Source: W-Chloroflexi-9 sp045863195
GTDB taxonomy: Bacteria > Chloroflexota > Dehalococcoidia > UBA2979
NCBI GenBank assembly: GCA_045863195.1
Contig: BTUI01000018.1
Span: 1-56,914, forward strand
DNA length: 56,914 nt
Direction of reading: 5' to 3'
Position numbers and translations under genes: made by a program. Positions 30,891-38,399 of the stretch are shown here, piece by piece (position 1 is the stretch's first letter; every line of letters begins with the position of its first letter). The notes beneath the pieces were generated by a model. It was given only the letters and a program-made list of their open reading frames with translations. It did not search any database and had not been told where the DNA came from.

Positions 30891-31070
30891 TTAGACCGAG
30901 CAGCCCGAGTACCCGCAGATCGGGCAGAGGCTGCACCCCTCGCCGAAGACCAGCGGCCCCGCGCAGTGCGGGCACCGCGGCCCCGCGACCGCCGCGCGGC
31001 GGAGGCGCATCCGCGCCGTGCCCGTCGAGGGCGTCCCGACATCCGTCCGGGTGACCATGTCCGAGGCCAT
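30891..31070 (-). CDS. Small zinc-ribbon protein resembling the C-terminus of B12-dependent ribonucleotide reductase
   Basis: 59 residues from ATG 31070, with GGAGG six bases upstream; the frame extends upstream to 31130 but through the promoter. Cysteines at 33, 36, 46, 49, 52 and 57 spell CPHC...GCSLCPICGYSGC, very like the zinc-ribbon tail of NrdJ, which delivers electrons to the active site. The first 30 residues are basic. No reductase gene is adjacent. Two SOS-like boxes overlap its promoter (31090-31103 and 31122-31135), suggesting DNA-damage induction. The role is inferred, not shown. Confidence 0.75.
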   Translation of the reverse strand: MASDMVTRTDVGTPSTGTARMRLRRAAVAGPRCPHCAGPLVFGEGCSLCPICGYSGCSV

Positions 31071-31089
31071 GAGGGACCTCCGTTGACTG

Positions 31090-31141
31090 AGAACATGCGT
31101 TCGATATCCGAACCGTACCGAAGAACGCATGTGCTAGTCAA
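31090..31141 (-). promoter_or_regulatory. Promoter with two putative LexA boxes
   Basis: Minus-strand -35 TTGACT (31141-31136), 18-base spacer, -10 TACGGT (31117-31112). Box 1, AGAACATGCGTTCG (31090-31103), fits AGAAC-N4-GTTC; box 2, AGAACGCATGTGCT (31122-31135), has one mismatch in the second arm. Together they also form a 10-bp inverted repeat ACATGCGTTC/GAACGCATGT. Confidence 0.55.
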
Positions 31142-31162
31142 GCGGTCGTGGCAGCCCTCGCG

Positions 31163-31960
31163 TCACCCCACCGCGACGCGCAGCGCCTCCACCCACCGCT
31201 CCGGGAGCGGCGCGGCGCTCGATGCGTCCGCGAGGTCCGCGGCCTCCGCCGGGGAGGCCGCACCGGCGGCGACGCTGCCGACACCGGGTTCGCCGAGTCC
31301 CCACGCGACGAGGGCGCGCGGGACGCTGACGCCGTGGCCGCGAGACACCTCGGCGAGCGCGGCGGCGATGCGTTCGTCCGCGAGCGTGCCGCCAGAGGCG
31401 ACCCGGCCGGCGAGCACCACGCCGATATCGTTGGCGGCGGCGGTGACGAGCGCGGGGCGCACGAGGTGGCGGCGCGGCATGTTCAGCGGCGCGACGAGGA
31501 CGTCCACCGCGCCCGCCTCGATCGCCGCGCACGCGAGGTCAGCGTCCGAGGTGGCGATGCCGGTGTGGCGTACGAGGCCGCGCGATCGCAGATCCTCGAT
31601 CGCCGCCAGGTGCGCGGCCTCCGGCGCGTGTGGGAAGGCGACGATGTCCAGGTAGCCGCGGTCGCCGAAGCGGCCCGCGATCGCCGCGACCTCCGGCGCC
31701 AGGTCCTCCGCTGCGGGCAGGTGGTCGAGCACGGCGACGATGGTGAGGCGTGGCCGTTCGATGCCGGCGACCTCCGCGATCATCGGCTCCAGGTCGGTGG
31801 CGGAGTCGCGCGCGTCGATCGCGATGAGCGTCACGCCGGCGGCGATGGCGGCCTGCAGCGTCGCCCCGGCGACCTCCGGCGACAGCCCTTCCAGCGCGCG
31901 GGCGGTGAGGCCCACCTCCGAGACCACGAGTTCAGTGCGGCCCAGCCGGCGGTATCGCAC
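31163..31960 (-). CDS. Aldo/keto reductase-family protein lacking catalytic residues
   Basis: 265 residues from ATG 31960. The start (MRYRRLGRTELVVSEVGLTARALEG) and the TIM-barrel pattern match aldo/keto reductases, but the tetrad is incomplete: the Y-G pair after IDAR is replaced by DSATDL and the strand with the active Lys reads RLTIVAVLD. Only the Asp and a possible His (FPHAP) remain. It is also shorter than the usual 300 residues. Probably a non-catalytic or altered-function paralogue. Divergent from the small membrane protein at 32009. Confidence 0.75.
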   Translation of the reverse strand: MRYRRLGRTELVVSEVGLTARALEGLSPEVAGATLQAAIAAGVTLIAIDARDSATDLEPMIAEVAGIERPRLTIVAVLDHLPAAEDLAPEVAAIAGRFGDRGYLDIVAFPHAPEAAHLAAIEDLRSRGLVRHTGIATSDADLACAAIEAGAVDVLVAPLNMPRRHLVRPALVTAAANDIGVVLAGRVASGGTLADERIAAALAEVSRGHGVSVPRALVAWGLGEPGVGSVAAGAASPAEAADLADASSAAPLPERWVEALRVAVG

Positions 31961-32008
31961 GCGCGCCCTCCTCTTTCGACTCGGCTACGATCTGTGCCGG
32001 GAGCGTCC

Positions 32009-32188
32009 ATGTCTACCCTCTTGCGGATCACGCTGTACGCCGCGCTCATCATCGCCGTCTACGTGGTGGTCATGCGCCCGCGTCAGTTGAAGACCGTCGG
32101 CGGCAAACTCATGACCGTCGGCTACGCGTACGTGGCCGCGATCCTCATCAGCGCCTTCCTCCGCCTCACGTTCGGCTGGGGCACCTAG
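32009..32188 (+). CDS. Small two-helix membrane protein
   Basis: 59 residues from ATG 32009. It has two hydrophobic helices (about 5-22 and 38-56; LRITLYAALIIAVYVVVM and VGYAYVAAILISAFLRLTF) joined by a basic loop (RPRQLKTVGGKL), placing the loop in the cytoplasm by the positive-inside rule. A TACGAT box at 31986-31991 could be its -10. It is divergent from the aldo/keto reductase-like gene and five bases ahead of glycerate kinase, probably one transcript. No family recognised. Confidence 0.65.
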   Translation: MSTLLRITLYAALIIAVYVVVMRPRQLKTVGGKLMTVGYAYVAAILISAFLRLTFGWGT

Positions 32189-32193
32189 CCGGT

Positions 32194-33345
32194 ATGCCCG
32201 CCGCGCCTCGTCGCGTCCTCATCTGCCCACAGGAATTCAAGGGCACGCTCGACGCCGCCGAGGCGGCCCGCGCGATCGGGGAGGGTGTCCGCCGCGTCTG
32301 GCCGGACGCGGAGATCGTGCTCCGCCCGATGGCGGACGGCGGCCCCGGTACCGCGCGGGCCGTGGCGGAGGCGGCCGGCGGCGAGATACGCCACGCCACC
32401 GTGCGCGGCCCGCTCGGCGCGCCGGTCACGGCGTCCTACGCCTGGATCGAACGCCCCGGCGAGCCCGAAACCGCGGTCATCGACGCGGCAGCCGTCGTCG
32501 GCCTCACCCTCCTCGACGAAGCGCAGCGCGATCCCGCGCGCGCGAGTACCGAGGGCGTGGGCGAACTCATCCTCGATGCCGTGCGCCGCGGGGCGAGCCG
32601 CGTCATCCTCGGCTGCGGCGGCACCGGCACGACCGACGGCGGCTCCGGCCTGGCGCGCGCGCTCGGCCTGCGGCTGCTCGATGCCGCCGGCCACGACCTG
32701 CGCCCCGGCCCGCTCGACCTCGCACGGCTCGCGCGGGTGGAGGCGCCCGCCGCGCCGCCGGTCGCGGGCGTCGAGGTGCGCGTGGCGGTGGACGTGCGGA
32801 ACGCGCTCGCCGGACCGTCCGGGTCGGTCGCCGTGTACGGCCGCCAGAAGGGCGTCGAGGAGTGGCAGGCGCCCGCGCTGGACGCGGCGCTCCACCGCTG
32901 GGCGGCGGGCGTGCGCGCGGACCTCGATCGCGAGATCGAGACGCCCGAGGGCTCCGGCGCCGGGGGCGGGCTTCCGGCCGGCGTGCTGGCCGCAGTGCCG
33001 CACGCCCGGATCGAGGCCGGCGCGGCCCTCGTCGGCCGGGCGATCGGCCTCGACGAGGCGATCCGCGCGGCCGACCTGGTGATCACCGGCGAAGGATCGC
33101 TCGATGCGCAGACGGCGCACGGCAAGGCCGTCGCGCACGTCGCCGCCCTCGCCTCGGCGGCCGGCGTCCCGTGCCTCGCCGTCGCCGGGCGCGTGCTCGC
33201 GCGTCCCGCCGGCATCGCCGACGCCGAACCGCTCGCCCTCGACGCTGCCGGGGCCGCCGAGGCGATGCGTGACGCGGCCCCGGCCGTGTCGGCGGCGACG
33301 GAGCGCCTGCTGCGCCGCGTCACGGGTGCGTCGACGGCGCAGTAG
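32194..33345 (+). CDS. Glycerate kinase (GlxK type)
   Basis: 383 residues from ATG 32194. It phosphorylates D-glycerate to a phosphoglycerate using ATP, feeding serine or glyoxylate-derived carbon into central metabolism. Visible: APRRVLICPQEFKGTLDAAEAARAI at the start, MADGGPGT, LGCGGTGTTDGGSGLARALG (phosphate binding), and ITGEGSLDAQTAHGKA near the end. These are the signatures of the GlxK/GarK family, not of the GK2-type. Neighbours (split transketolase, SDRs, aldolase) fit a carbon-metabolism locus. Confidence 0.9.
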   Translation: MPAAPRRVLICPQEFKGTLDAAEAARAIGEGVRRVWPDAEIVLRPMADGGPGTARAVAEAAGGEIRHATVRGPLGAPVTASYAWIERPGEPETAVIDAAAVVGLTLLDEAQRDPARASTEGVGELILDAVRRGASRVILGCGGTGTTDGGSGLARALGLRLLDAAGHDLRPGPLDLARLARVEAPAAPPVAGVEVRVAVDVRNALAGPSGSVAVYGRQKGVEEWQAPALDAALHRWAAGVRADLDREIETPEGSGAGGGLPAGVLAAVPHARIEAGAALVGRAIGLDEAIRAADLVITGEGSLDAQTAHGKAVAHVAALASAAGVPCLAVAGRVLARPAGIADAEPLALDAAGAAEAMRDAAPAVSAATERLLRRVTGASTAQ

Positions 33346-33515
33346 CGGCCCTCCCGCGACCACGGACGTGTTGCCGGCAGGGCCGCCGGCCGTGATCGGA
33401 TCGCCGTTCGCTCCGGCGGAGCCGTGTCCCGTCTGGACTTCCTCGGCCGGGGTGGCGTGATGCGGCGGTATTGCTGGCGATCAGAGAATGGATCGCGGAG
33501 ATCGCTTGTAAACGC

Positions 33516-33545
33516 TTGACATTCTGGGCTTCCGTCGGAAATGAT
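33516..33545 (+). promoter_or_regulatory. Promoter of the HU gene
   Basis: TTGACA (33516-33521), 18-base spacer, AATGAT (33540-33545). The AT-richer patch just before it, and the same hexamer pair as at 18316-18344, support the call. The stretch 33346-33515 before it shows no gene. Confidence 0.6.
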
Positions 33546-33600
33546 GACGTGCGTAGGCAAGTGATCCGGCGGCACATCGCCGTCCCAGGGAGGAACAGAG

Positions 33601-33909
33601 ATGACCAAGGCAGAGTTGGTTGGCCTGGTGGCGGCGCAGTCTGGCGCCACCGCGGCTGAGGCGGAGCGCGTGCTGAACGGCTTCCGCGACGTGATCCAGG
33701 CGAAGTTGAAGGCGGGCGAGGACGTGGCCTACCCGGGCCTCGGCAAGTTCAGCCGCGTCGCCCGCAAGGCGCGCACCGGCCGCAACCCGCAGACCGGCGC
33801 CACCATCAAGGTCGCCGCCTCCAAGGCGCCGAAGTTCACCGCCGCCGCCGGCCTGAAGTCGGTCGTGAACGGTGAGTCGCCGGCCCCGAAGCTGACCAAG
33901 GCGAAGTAA
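33601..33909 (+). CDS. HU-family DNA-binding protein
   Basis: 102 residues from ATG 33601; AGGGAGGA lies six bases upstream. HU-like proteins bend and compact DNA. The start MTKAELVGLVAAQSG, the FxxRKA region (GKFSRVARKARTGRNPQTG) and the diagnostic RNPQTG at the beta-arm tip are present. The C-terminal 12 residues are a short basic/Pro tail (ESPAPKLTKAK). It has its own promoter and a GCAA-tetraloop terminator, consistent with a highly expressed single-gene unit. Confidence 0.95.
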   Translation: MTKAELVGLVAAQSGATAAEAERVLNGFRDVIQAKLKAGEDVAYPGLGKFSRVARKARTGRNPQTGATIKVAASKAPKFTAAAGLKSVVNGESPAPKLTKAK

Positions 33910-33932
33910 CACCCGCCCGCTTCGCATCGGTG

Positions 33933-33958
33933 GAGGGCCGCCCGCAAGGGCGGCCCTC
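33933..33958 (+). terminator. Terminator of the HU gene
   Basis: Perfect 11-bp stem GAGGGCCGCCC/GGGCGGCCCTC with GCAA tetraloop, then TTCGTTGT. Confidence 0.85.
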
Positions 33959-34038
33959 TTCGTTGTCCGCGCGCCCGCGCCCGCAGGCTGCGCGTAGACT
34001 GCCCTCGTCACGTCGCAATCGAGGAAAGCGAGCGCACC

Positions 34039-34803
34039 ATGGGCGACCTGGACGGGCGCACCGCGCTGGTCACCGGCGGCAGCCGCGGCATTGGCCGCGC
34101 GATCTGCCTGAAACTGGCGGCCGAGGGCGCGGACATCGCCATCAACTACCACGCGAACCGGGAGGCGGCAGAGGCCGTGGCCGCGGAGGTCCGCGCTCTC
34201 GGACGTCGCGCGGAGATCTACCAGGCGGACGTTGCCGTCGAGGAGGACTGTCGAGGCCTCGCCGCGGCGGCGCTGCGTGACTTCGGCAAGGTCGACATCC
34301 TCGTGAACAACGCCGGCATCGGCGCCACCGCGGTGGGACGCCCCCACGTGGCGAACACCGGGCCGGAGCCGTTCGAGCGCCTCATGGCCGCGCACGTGTA
34401 CGGCCCGTTCTACCTCTGCCAGTCGCTCGTCCCGCAGATGCGGGAGCAGCCGCGAGGCGACATCGTCATGATCTCCTCGATCGGCGCGCAGACCTTTGGC
34501 GCGACCGGCGGCACCTACAGCGCGGCGAAGTCCGCGATGGAGGCGCTGGCCTACACGCTGGCGAAGGAAGAGCGCGCGCACGGCATCCACGTCAACGTGG
34601 TGTCGCCGGGCCTCGTGGAGACGGACATGGGGCTCGCCCTCGTGCAGTTCACCCGAGGCGTGCAGAGCATGCGCGAACTGGACGCCAGCCAGCCGTTCGG
34701 CCGTGTCGGCCAGCCGCAGGACATCGCGAACGCCGTCGCCTTCTTCTGCGGGCCGCGCGCCGCCTACATCACCAACCAGCGCCTGACCGTCTCCGGCGGC
34801 TAG
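34039..34803 (+). CDS. Short-chain dehydrogenase/reductase (FabG-like), first of a pair
   Basis: 254 residues from ATG 34039, GAGGAAAG upstream. NAD(P)-binding TGGSRGIGRA, the NNAG motif, and a catalytic Ser-Tyr-Lys triad (MISSIG, YSAAKSA) are complete. Neither substrate nor cofactor is fixed by the sequence; 3-oxoacyl-ACP reductases and sugar/polyol dehydrogenases share these motifs. A TAGACT at 33995-34000 may be its -10. It is followed after 24 bases by a close paralogue, suggesting gene duplication. Confidence 0.9.
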   Translation: MGDLDGRTALVTGGSRGIGRAICLKLAAEGADIAINYHANREAAEAVAAEVRALGRRAEIYQADVAVEEDCRGLAAAALRDFGKVDILVNNAGIGATAVGRPHVANTGPEPFERLMAAHVYGPFYLCQSLVPQMREQPRGDIVMISSIGAQTFGATGGTYSAAKSAMEALAYTLAKEERAHGIHVNVVSPGLVETDMGLALVQFTRGVQSMRELDASQPFGRVGQPQDIANAVAFFCGPRAAYITNQRLTVSGG

Positions 34804-34827
34804 CCCGAGCGCGGGAGGAACCTACCG

Positions 34828-35592
34828 ATGACCATCGACCTCTCTGGACGCGCGGCGTTCGTCACCGGCGGCAGCCGCGGGATCGGCCGCGCGATCGCCA
34901 TCGCGCTGGCGCAGGCCGGCGCCGACATCGCGATCAACTACACCCGCCACCCGGAGGACGCGAACGCCGTCGCCGAAGAGGTGACGGCGCTGGGCCGGCG
35001 CGCCTCCGTCTTCCAGGGCGACGTCGGCGACTTCGACGCCTGCCGCCGCATGGCGGAGGCGGCGCTGGGTGAGTTCGGGCCGTTCTCCATCCTCGTGAAC
35101 AACGCCGGCATCGCCAGCCGCGGCAACACCGTGGTGGACACGGACCCGGAGGAGATGCGGCGCGTGGTGCGGACGCACGTCTTCGGGTCGCAGCACATGT
35201 GCCACCTGCTGGTGCCGAAGATGCGCGATCTGCCCCGAGGCGACGTGGTGATGATCTCCTCGGGCGCCGCGCAGTCCTTCGGTGCGCGCGGGGCGCCGTA
35301 CAACATGGCGAAGGCGGGCATGGAGGCGCTGGCGTACACGCTGGCAAAGGAGGAGCGGGAGTTCGGCATCCACGTGAACGTGGTCGCGCCGGGCCTGGTG
35401 GAGACGGACATGGGCAACCGCCTGATGCGCGCCCGCCGCAACGTGTCCAGCATGCGCGAACTGGACGCCGAGTCCCCCTTCGGCCGCGTCTGCCAGCCGG
35501 AGGACATCGCCAACGCGGTGGTGTTCCTCTGCTCCGAGGAGGCGTCCTACATCACCGGCCAGCGCATCACCGTGAACGGCGGCGGGTTCTAG
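34828..35592 (+). CDS. Short-chain dehydrogenase/reductase (FabG-like), second of a pair
   Basis: 254 residues, same length as the upstream SDR and clearly its paralogue (shared VTGGSRGIGRAI, ALAYTLAKEER, IHVNVV.PGLVETDMG, SMRELDA.PFGRV.QP). The triad (MISSGA, YNMAKAG) and NNAG are present. GGGAGGAACC sits before the ATG. A class II aldolase-family gene follows by one base, so the three genes are probably one transcript, perhaps sugar-acid or polyol breakdown. Which of the two SDRs does what cannot be told. Confidence 0.9.
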   Translation: MTIDLSGRAAFVTGGSRGIGRAIAIALAQAGADIAINYTRHPEDANAVAEEVTALGRRASVFQGDVGDFDACRRMAEAALGEFGPFSILVNNAGIASRGNTVVDTDPEEMRRVVRTHVFGSQHMCHLLVPKMRDLPRGDVVMISSGAAQSFGARGAPYNMAKAGMEALAYTLAKEEREFGIHVNVVAPGLVETDMGNRLMRARRNVSSMRELDAESPFGRVCQPEDIANAVVFLCSEEASYITGQRITVNGGGF

Positions 35593-35593
35593 C

Positions 35594-36157
35594 GTGGACG
35601 AACGCCTTGCGCCGCTGGTCGAGTCCCTGATCGAGGTGGGGCGTGATCTGCGCGCGGCGAACCTGGTGACCTCGCACGGGGGCAACCTCTCCGTGCGGTG
35701 GGAGCAGGGCGCCTGCATCACCGGCACCGGGACGATGCTCGGGCGTCTCACCGCGGCGGACTTCGCCGTCGTCGACTCCCACGGCCGCGCCCGAGGGGTG
35801 CACGACCCGAAGCCGTCGTCCGACACGGCGATCCACCTCGCGGCCTACGAGGCGGTGGCGGAGGCGGGCGCGATCATCCACGCGCACCCGGTCCACACCA
35901 TCGCGCTGTCGTTCGACTGGGATGTGATCCGCCCGATCAACCTCGAGGGCCAGTTGTTCATCCCGCGCGTGCCGGTGGTGGAGGCGCCGTGGGAGGCCTC
36001 CGCCGGCCCGGTCGCCGAGGCGCTGCGCGAGTCGCCGGTCGTGGTCGTGCGCGGCCACGGCGTCTACGCGCGCGGCGCGGACGTGTGGGACGCCCTGAAG
36101 GTGGTGACCGCGCTGGAGGAGTCCGCGCAGATCCTCCACCTCACCGGGAAGGGCTAG
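35594..36157 (+). CDS. Class II aldolase/adducin-family protein
   Basis: 187 residues from GTG 35594. Zinc-dependent class II aldolases (for example L-fuculose-phosphate aldolase) split or decarboxylate sugar phosphates. Features: VTSHGGNLSVR near the start, GTGTMLGRL, and the His triad with HAHPVHT and a later GHGVYA. The Glu of the usual active site is not certain from eye. Length is short but within the family. Its TAG stop is the same CTAG palindrome that ends the convergent TiaS-like gene. Confidence 0.8.
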   Translation: MDERLAPLVESLIEVGRDLRAANLVTSHGGNLSVRWEQGACITGTGTMLGRLTAADFAVVDSHGRARGVHDPKPSSDTAIHLAAYEAVAEAGAIIHAHPVHTIALSFDWDVIRPINLEGQLFIPRVPVVEAPWEASAGPVAEALRESPVVVVRGHGVYARGADVWDALKVVTALEESAQILHLTGKG

Positions 36158-36906
36158 TCGCCGTCCGGCTCGTCCGAGGGCTTGCGGTCGTCGACGATCC
36201 ACCACCGGCCCTCGGTGGAGCGGGTGGTGTGGATGACCGGGCGGCCCTCCTCCAGGCGCGGGCGCAGCCAGCCGAACGTCTCCACCAGGTCATCCCGGTC
36301 GAGCGGCTCCCCGGCGGCGTCCAGGATCGTCTCCACGCCGGTGCGTTCGCGGATGTTGCCGGCGGTCAGGCGGCCGTTCAGGTCGCGGATCGCGGGGAGG
36401 TCGATGAACCGGCCGTCCCGCCCGCCGCCTCGGAGGCCGGCCGCGGCGAGGGCGCCGACGATGCCGAGCCGCTTCCGGCCGAGCGCGCGGAGCGCCACGT
36501 TCGCCTCGGTGGAGAAGGTCTGCGCCCAGTCCACGCGCATCAGTTCCGTCTGGCAGCGCCGCCCGAAGGCGAGGATGTGCGGCATGTCGGAGTGGCGGCT
36601 CATGATCGCCACGCCCGGGTCGGCGTCCTTCGCGGCGTGCTTGCGCACCCAGTCGACCAGGTCGTCCTCCAGGTCGAGCGCGTTCCGGTCCGTCTCGATC
36701 CCCACGGCGTAGCAATGGTTGCCGCTGGTGGAGACGACCTTGTCGCTGTCCCAGAGGCGGTGGCGCGTCACGCCGAGCGAGCGGCCCCACCCGGCCTCGT
36801 GGATGTGGGCGGCGAGGGCCATCGCCAGCGCGCCGGTGCCGGGCACGCCCGTCCCGTCCGTGTCGTCCAGGCCGATGATGTACTGCTCCGTGATGTCAGC
36901 CGTCAC
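36154..36906 (-). CDS. TiaS-like protein (bacterial homologue of the archaeal tRNA-Ile2 enzyme)
   Basis: 250 residues from a GTG at 36906. The start IGLDDTDGTGVPGTGALAMALA is the ATPase/TCKD-domain signature of TiaS (tRNA-Ile2 2-agmatinylcytidine synthetase); a ferredoxin-like part follows. The OB and zinc-ribbon ends of full archaeal TiaS (about 420 residues) are missing. Bacteria normally use TilS for this tRNA, so the real substrate may differ. Its stop overlaps that of the convergent aldolase gene in a shared CTAG. Named by motif only. Confidence 0.7.
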   Translation of the reverse strand: MTADITEQYIIGLDDTDGTGVPGTGALAMALAAHIHEAGWGRSLGVTRHRLWDSDKVVSTSGNHCYAVGIETDRNALDLEDDLVDWVRKHAAKDADPGVAIMSRHSDMPHILAFGRRCQTELMRVDWAQTFSTEANVALRALGRKRLGIVGALAAAGLRGGGRDGRFIDLPAIRDLNGRLTAGNIRERTGVETILDAAGEPLDRDDLVETFGWLRPRLEEGRPVIHTTRSTEGRWWIVDDRKPSDEPDGD

Positions 36907-36998
36907 TGCTCTCCCTCTCAGCCCGCGTTCCGCCCGGTCACGGTGACGCCGCGCGGCAGTCTACCGGAGCGACCGTCACGAAGGCGCGCCGGTCGCCC

Positions 36999-37361
36999 TC
37001 AGCCCATCCCCATCTCATCCAGCCGGTCGTCATCGATGCCGAAGAAGTGGGCGATCTCGTGGATCACCGTCTTCCGGATCTCGCCCGGGAGTTCCGCGGG
37101 CGTGAAGTGGCGCAGGTGCGGGCCCTGGAAGATGAGGATCCGGTCCGGCAGCACCATGTGGTAGTCCAGCCGCTCCGTCAGCGGCACGCCCACGTACAGC
37201 CCGAACAGCTCCTCGTCCTCCGGCAGCCCGGCGTCGTCCAGGTCGTCCGGGTCCGGTTCGTCCTCGATCACCACGGCGACGTTGTCGAGGCGGCTCGCGA
37301 ACGGCTCTGGCAGGCCGGCCAAGGCCTCCTCCACCACCCGTTCGAAGTCACGTCGGTCCAT
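36999..37361 (-). CDS. Small zincin-type metallopeptidase (DUF1025-like)
   Basis: 120 residues from ATG 37361. The zinc motif H-E-I-A-H in TVIHEIAHFFGIDDDRLDEMG marks a minimal zincin: two His and the catalytic Glu, with a third ligand downstream. Earlier residues (FERVVEEALAGLPEPF, YVGVPLTERLD) match the DUF1025/zincin_1 family. These are probable secreted or cytosolic proteases without a known substrate. No signal peptide is seen. Separate transcript; 186 bases to the next gene. Confidence 0.8.
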   Translation of the reverse strand: MDRRDFERVVEEALAGLPEPFASRLDNVAVVIEDEPDPDDLDDAGLPEDEELFGLYVGVPLTERLDYHMVLPDRILIFQGPHLRHFTPAELPGEIRKTVIHEIAHFFGIDDDRLDEMGMG

Positions 37362-37547
37362 GGGATCGAGTCTACGGGCGCGTCGTGCCGGCGTCCGTGA
37401 TGGCTGTGCACAACTCCGCGCGCCGGGGGTAGGGAGTCCGCAGGAGCCGCCGATGATTGGCGTAAGGGTTTCCCCGAGGCGGGGGGACGGCCCTGACCGG
37501 CCCACAGGCACACACCTGCAGGCTGCCTCGAAGGGGGAGGCGACCCG

Positions 37548-38018
37548 ATGCTTGGCACCCTGCTCGACCGCTTCCGCCCGGACTCCCTGCGTACCCGGGT
37601 GGAAGCCTCCATCCGCCGCGGCACCGGCCTGTTCCGGCACGAGTGGCTGATGGGCCCGGAGCCGCTGACCCCCGCGTCGATGCAGCACATTGCGGACGAG
37701 GTGACCGAGTGGTGCCGCCAGAAGATGGCGGAGACCCGGCGTCCGTACGGCATCGACCAGATGGCGCTGGCGCTGGCGTGCGCCGTGCCGGGCGGCGAAC
37801 CGATCGCCTCCACCACGTTCGGCGTGTTCCGTCCGGTGGAGTTCTACGTGGAGGACGGCGTCGCCTCGCGGCTGGAGCGCTACCTGCACTCGCTGTCGCT
37901 GGACGAACTGAACCGGCGCGGCGCGCAGCCGATCCGCTTCGCCGCCGCCCTCTTCTCCTGGGGCGACGTTGCACGTGAAACGGTGTTCACCGACGAGGCG
38001 GACGGCCCCCGCGCGTAG
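37548..38018 (+). CDS. Protein of unknown function
   Basis: 156 residues from ATG 37548, preceded by AAGGGGGAGG seven bases upstream, a strong start. No signal peptide or membrane span. The sequence has aromatic-rich strands near the end of the middle part (STTFGVFRPVEFYVEDG) and a helical segment (ERYLHSLSLDELNRRG). It does not resemble a family I know. Its last 32 bases overlap, antisense, the small minus gene at 37987-38253. Confidence 0.7.
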   Translation: MLGTLLDRFRPDSLRTRVEASIRRGTGLFRHEWLMGPEPLTPASMQHIADEVTEWCRQKMAETRRPYGIDQMALALACAVPGGEPIASTTFGVFRPVEFYVEDGVASRLERYLHSLSLDELNRRGAQPIRFAAALFSWGDVARETVFTDEADGPRA

Positions 38019-38253
38019 GCTCGTCCAGCGCGCGCCGGGCGAGGTCCGCCGCGATCTGCTCGATGTGCCCGCCCTCCGCGGCCAGCGCAGCGCAGAGCAT
38101 CAGCAGGTCCTCCGCAGCGAGGTGCTTCCGGCGGTGGATGCCCGCCACCCGCATCGCGCGGTCGATCAGCGTGCGCGCCTGCGCGTCCGAGGCGACCGCG
38201 TGGAGGGCGTGGCGGATCTCATCCATGGACTGGAGTCGCGCGGCGTCCGGCAT
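37987..38253 (-). CDS. Small helical protein of unknown function
   Basis: 88 residues from ATG 38253, with AAAGGA about nine bases upstream. All-helical in character (EIRHALHAVASDAQARTLIDRAM, AAEDLLMLCAALAAEGGHIEQIAADLARRAL), with one Cys and no signal. Convergent with the gene at 37548 and overlapping it by 32 bases. Likely real because of codon pattern and start site, but I cannot rule out a spurious frame. Confidence 0.5.
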   Translation of the reverse strand: MPDAARLQSMDEIRHALHAVASDAQARTLIDRAMRVAGIHRRKHLAAEDLLMLCAALAAEGGHIEQIAADLARRALDEPTRGGRPPRR

Positions 38254-38399
38254 GGGGGCGTCCTTTCGGGCGGCCGTGGGAGGCGTCGCGGTGAGGATCG
38301 ACCGTGGCGCGGCCCGCGCTCATCGGGGAACCGCCTGATCCTGGGGGACGGCCTCGGCGGACGTTTGCCCCGCGGGCGGGGCGCCCGGATGATGGATCG

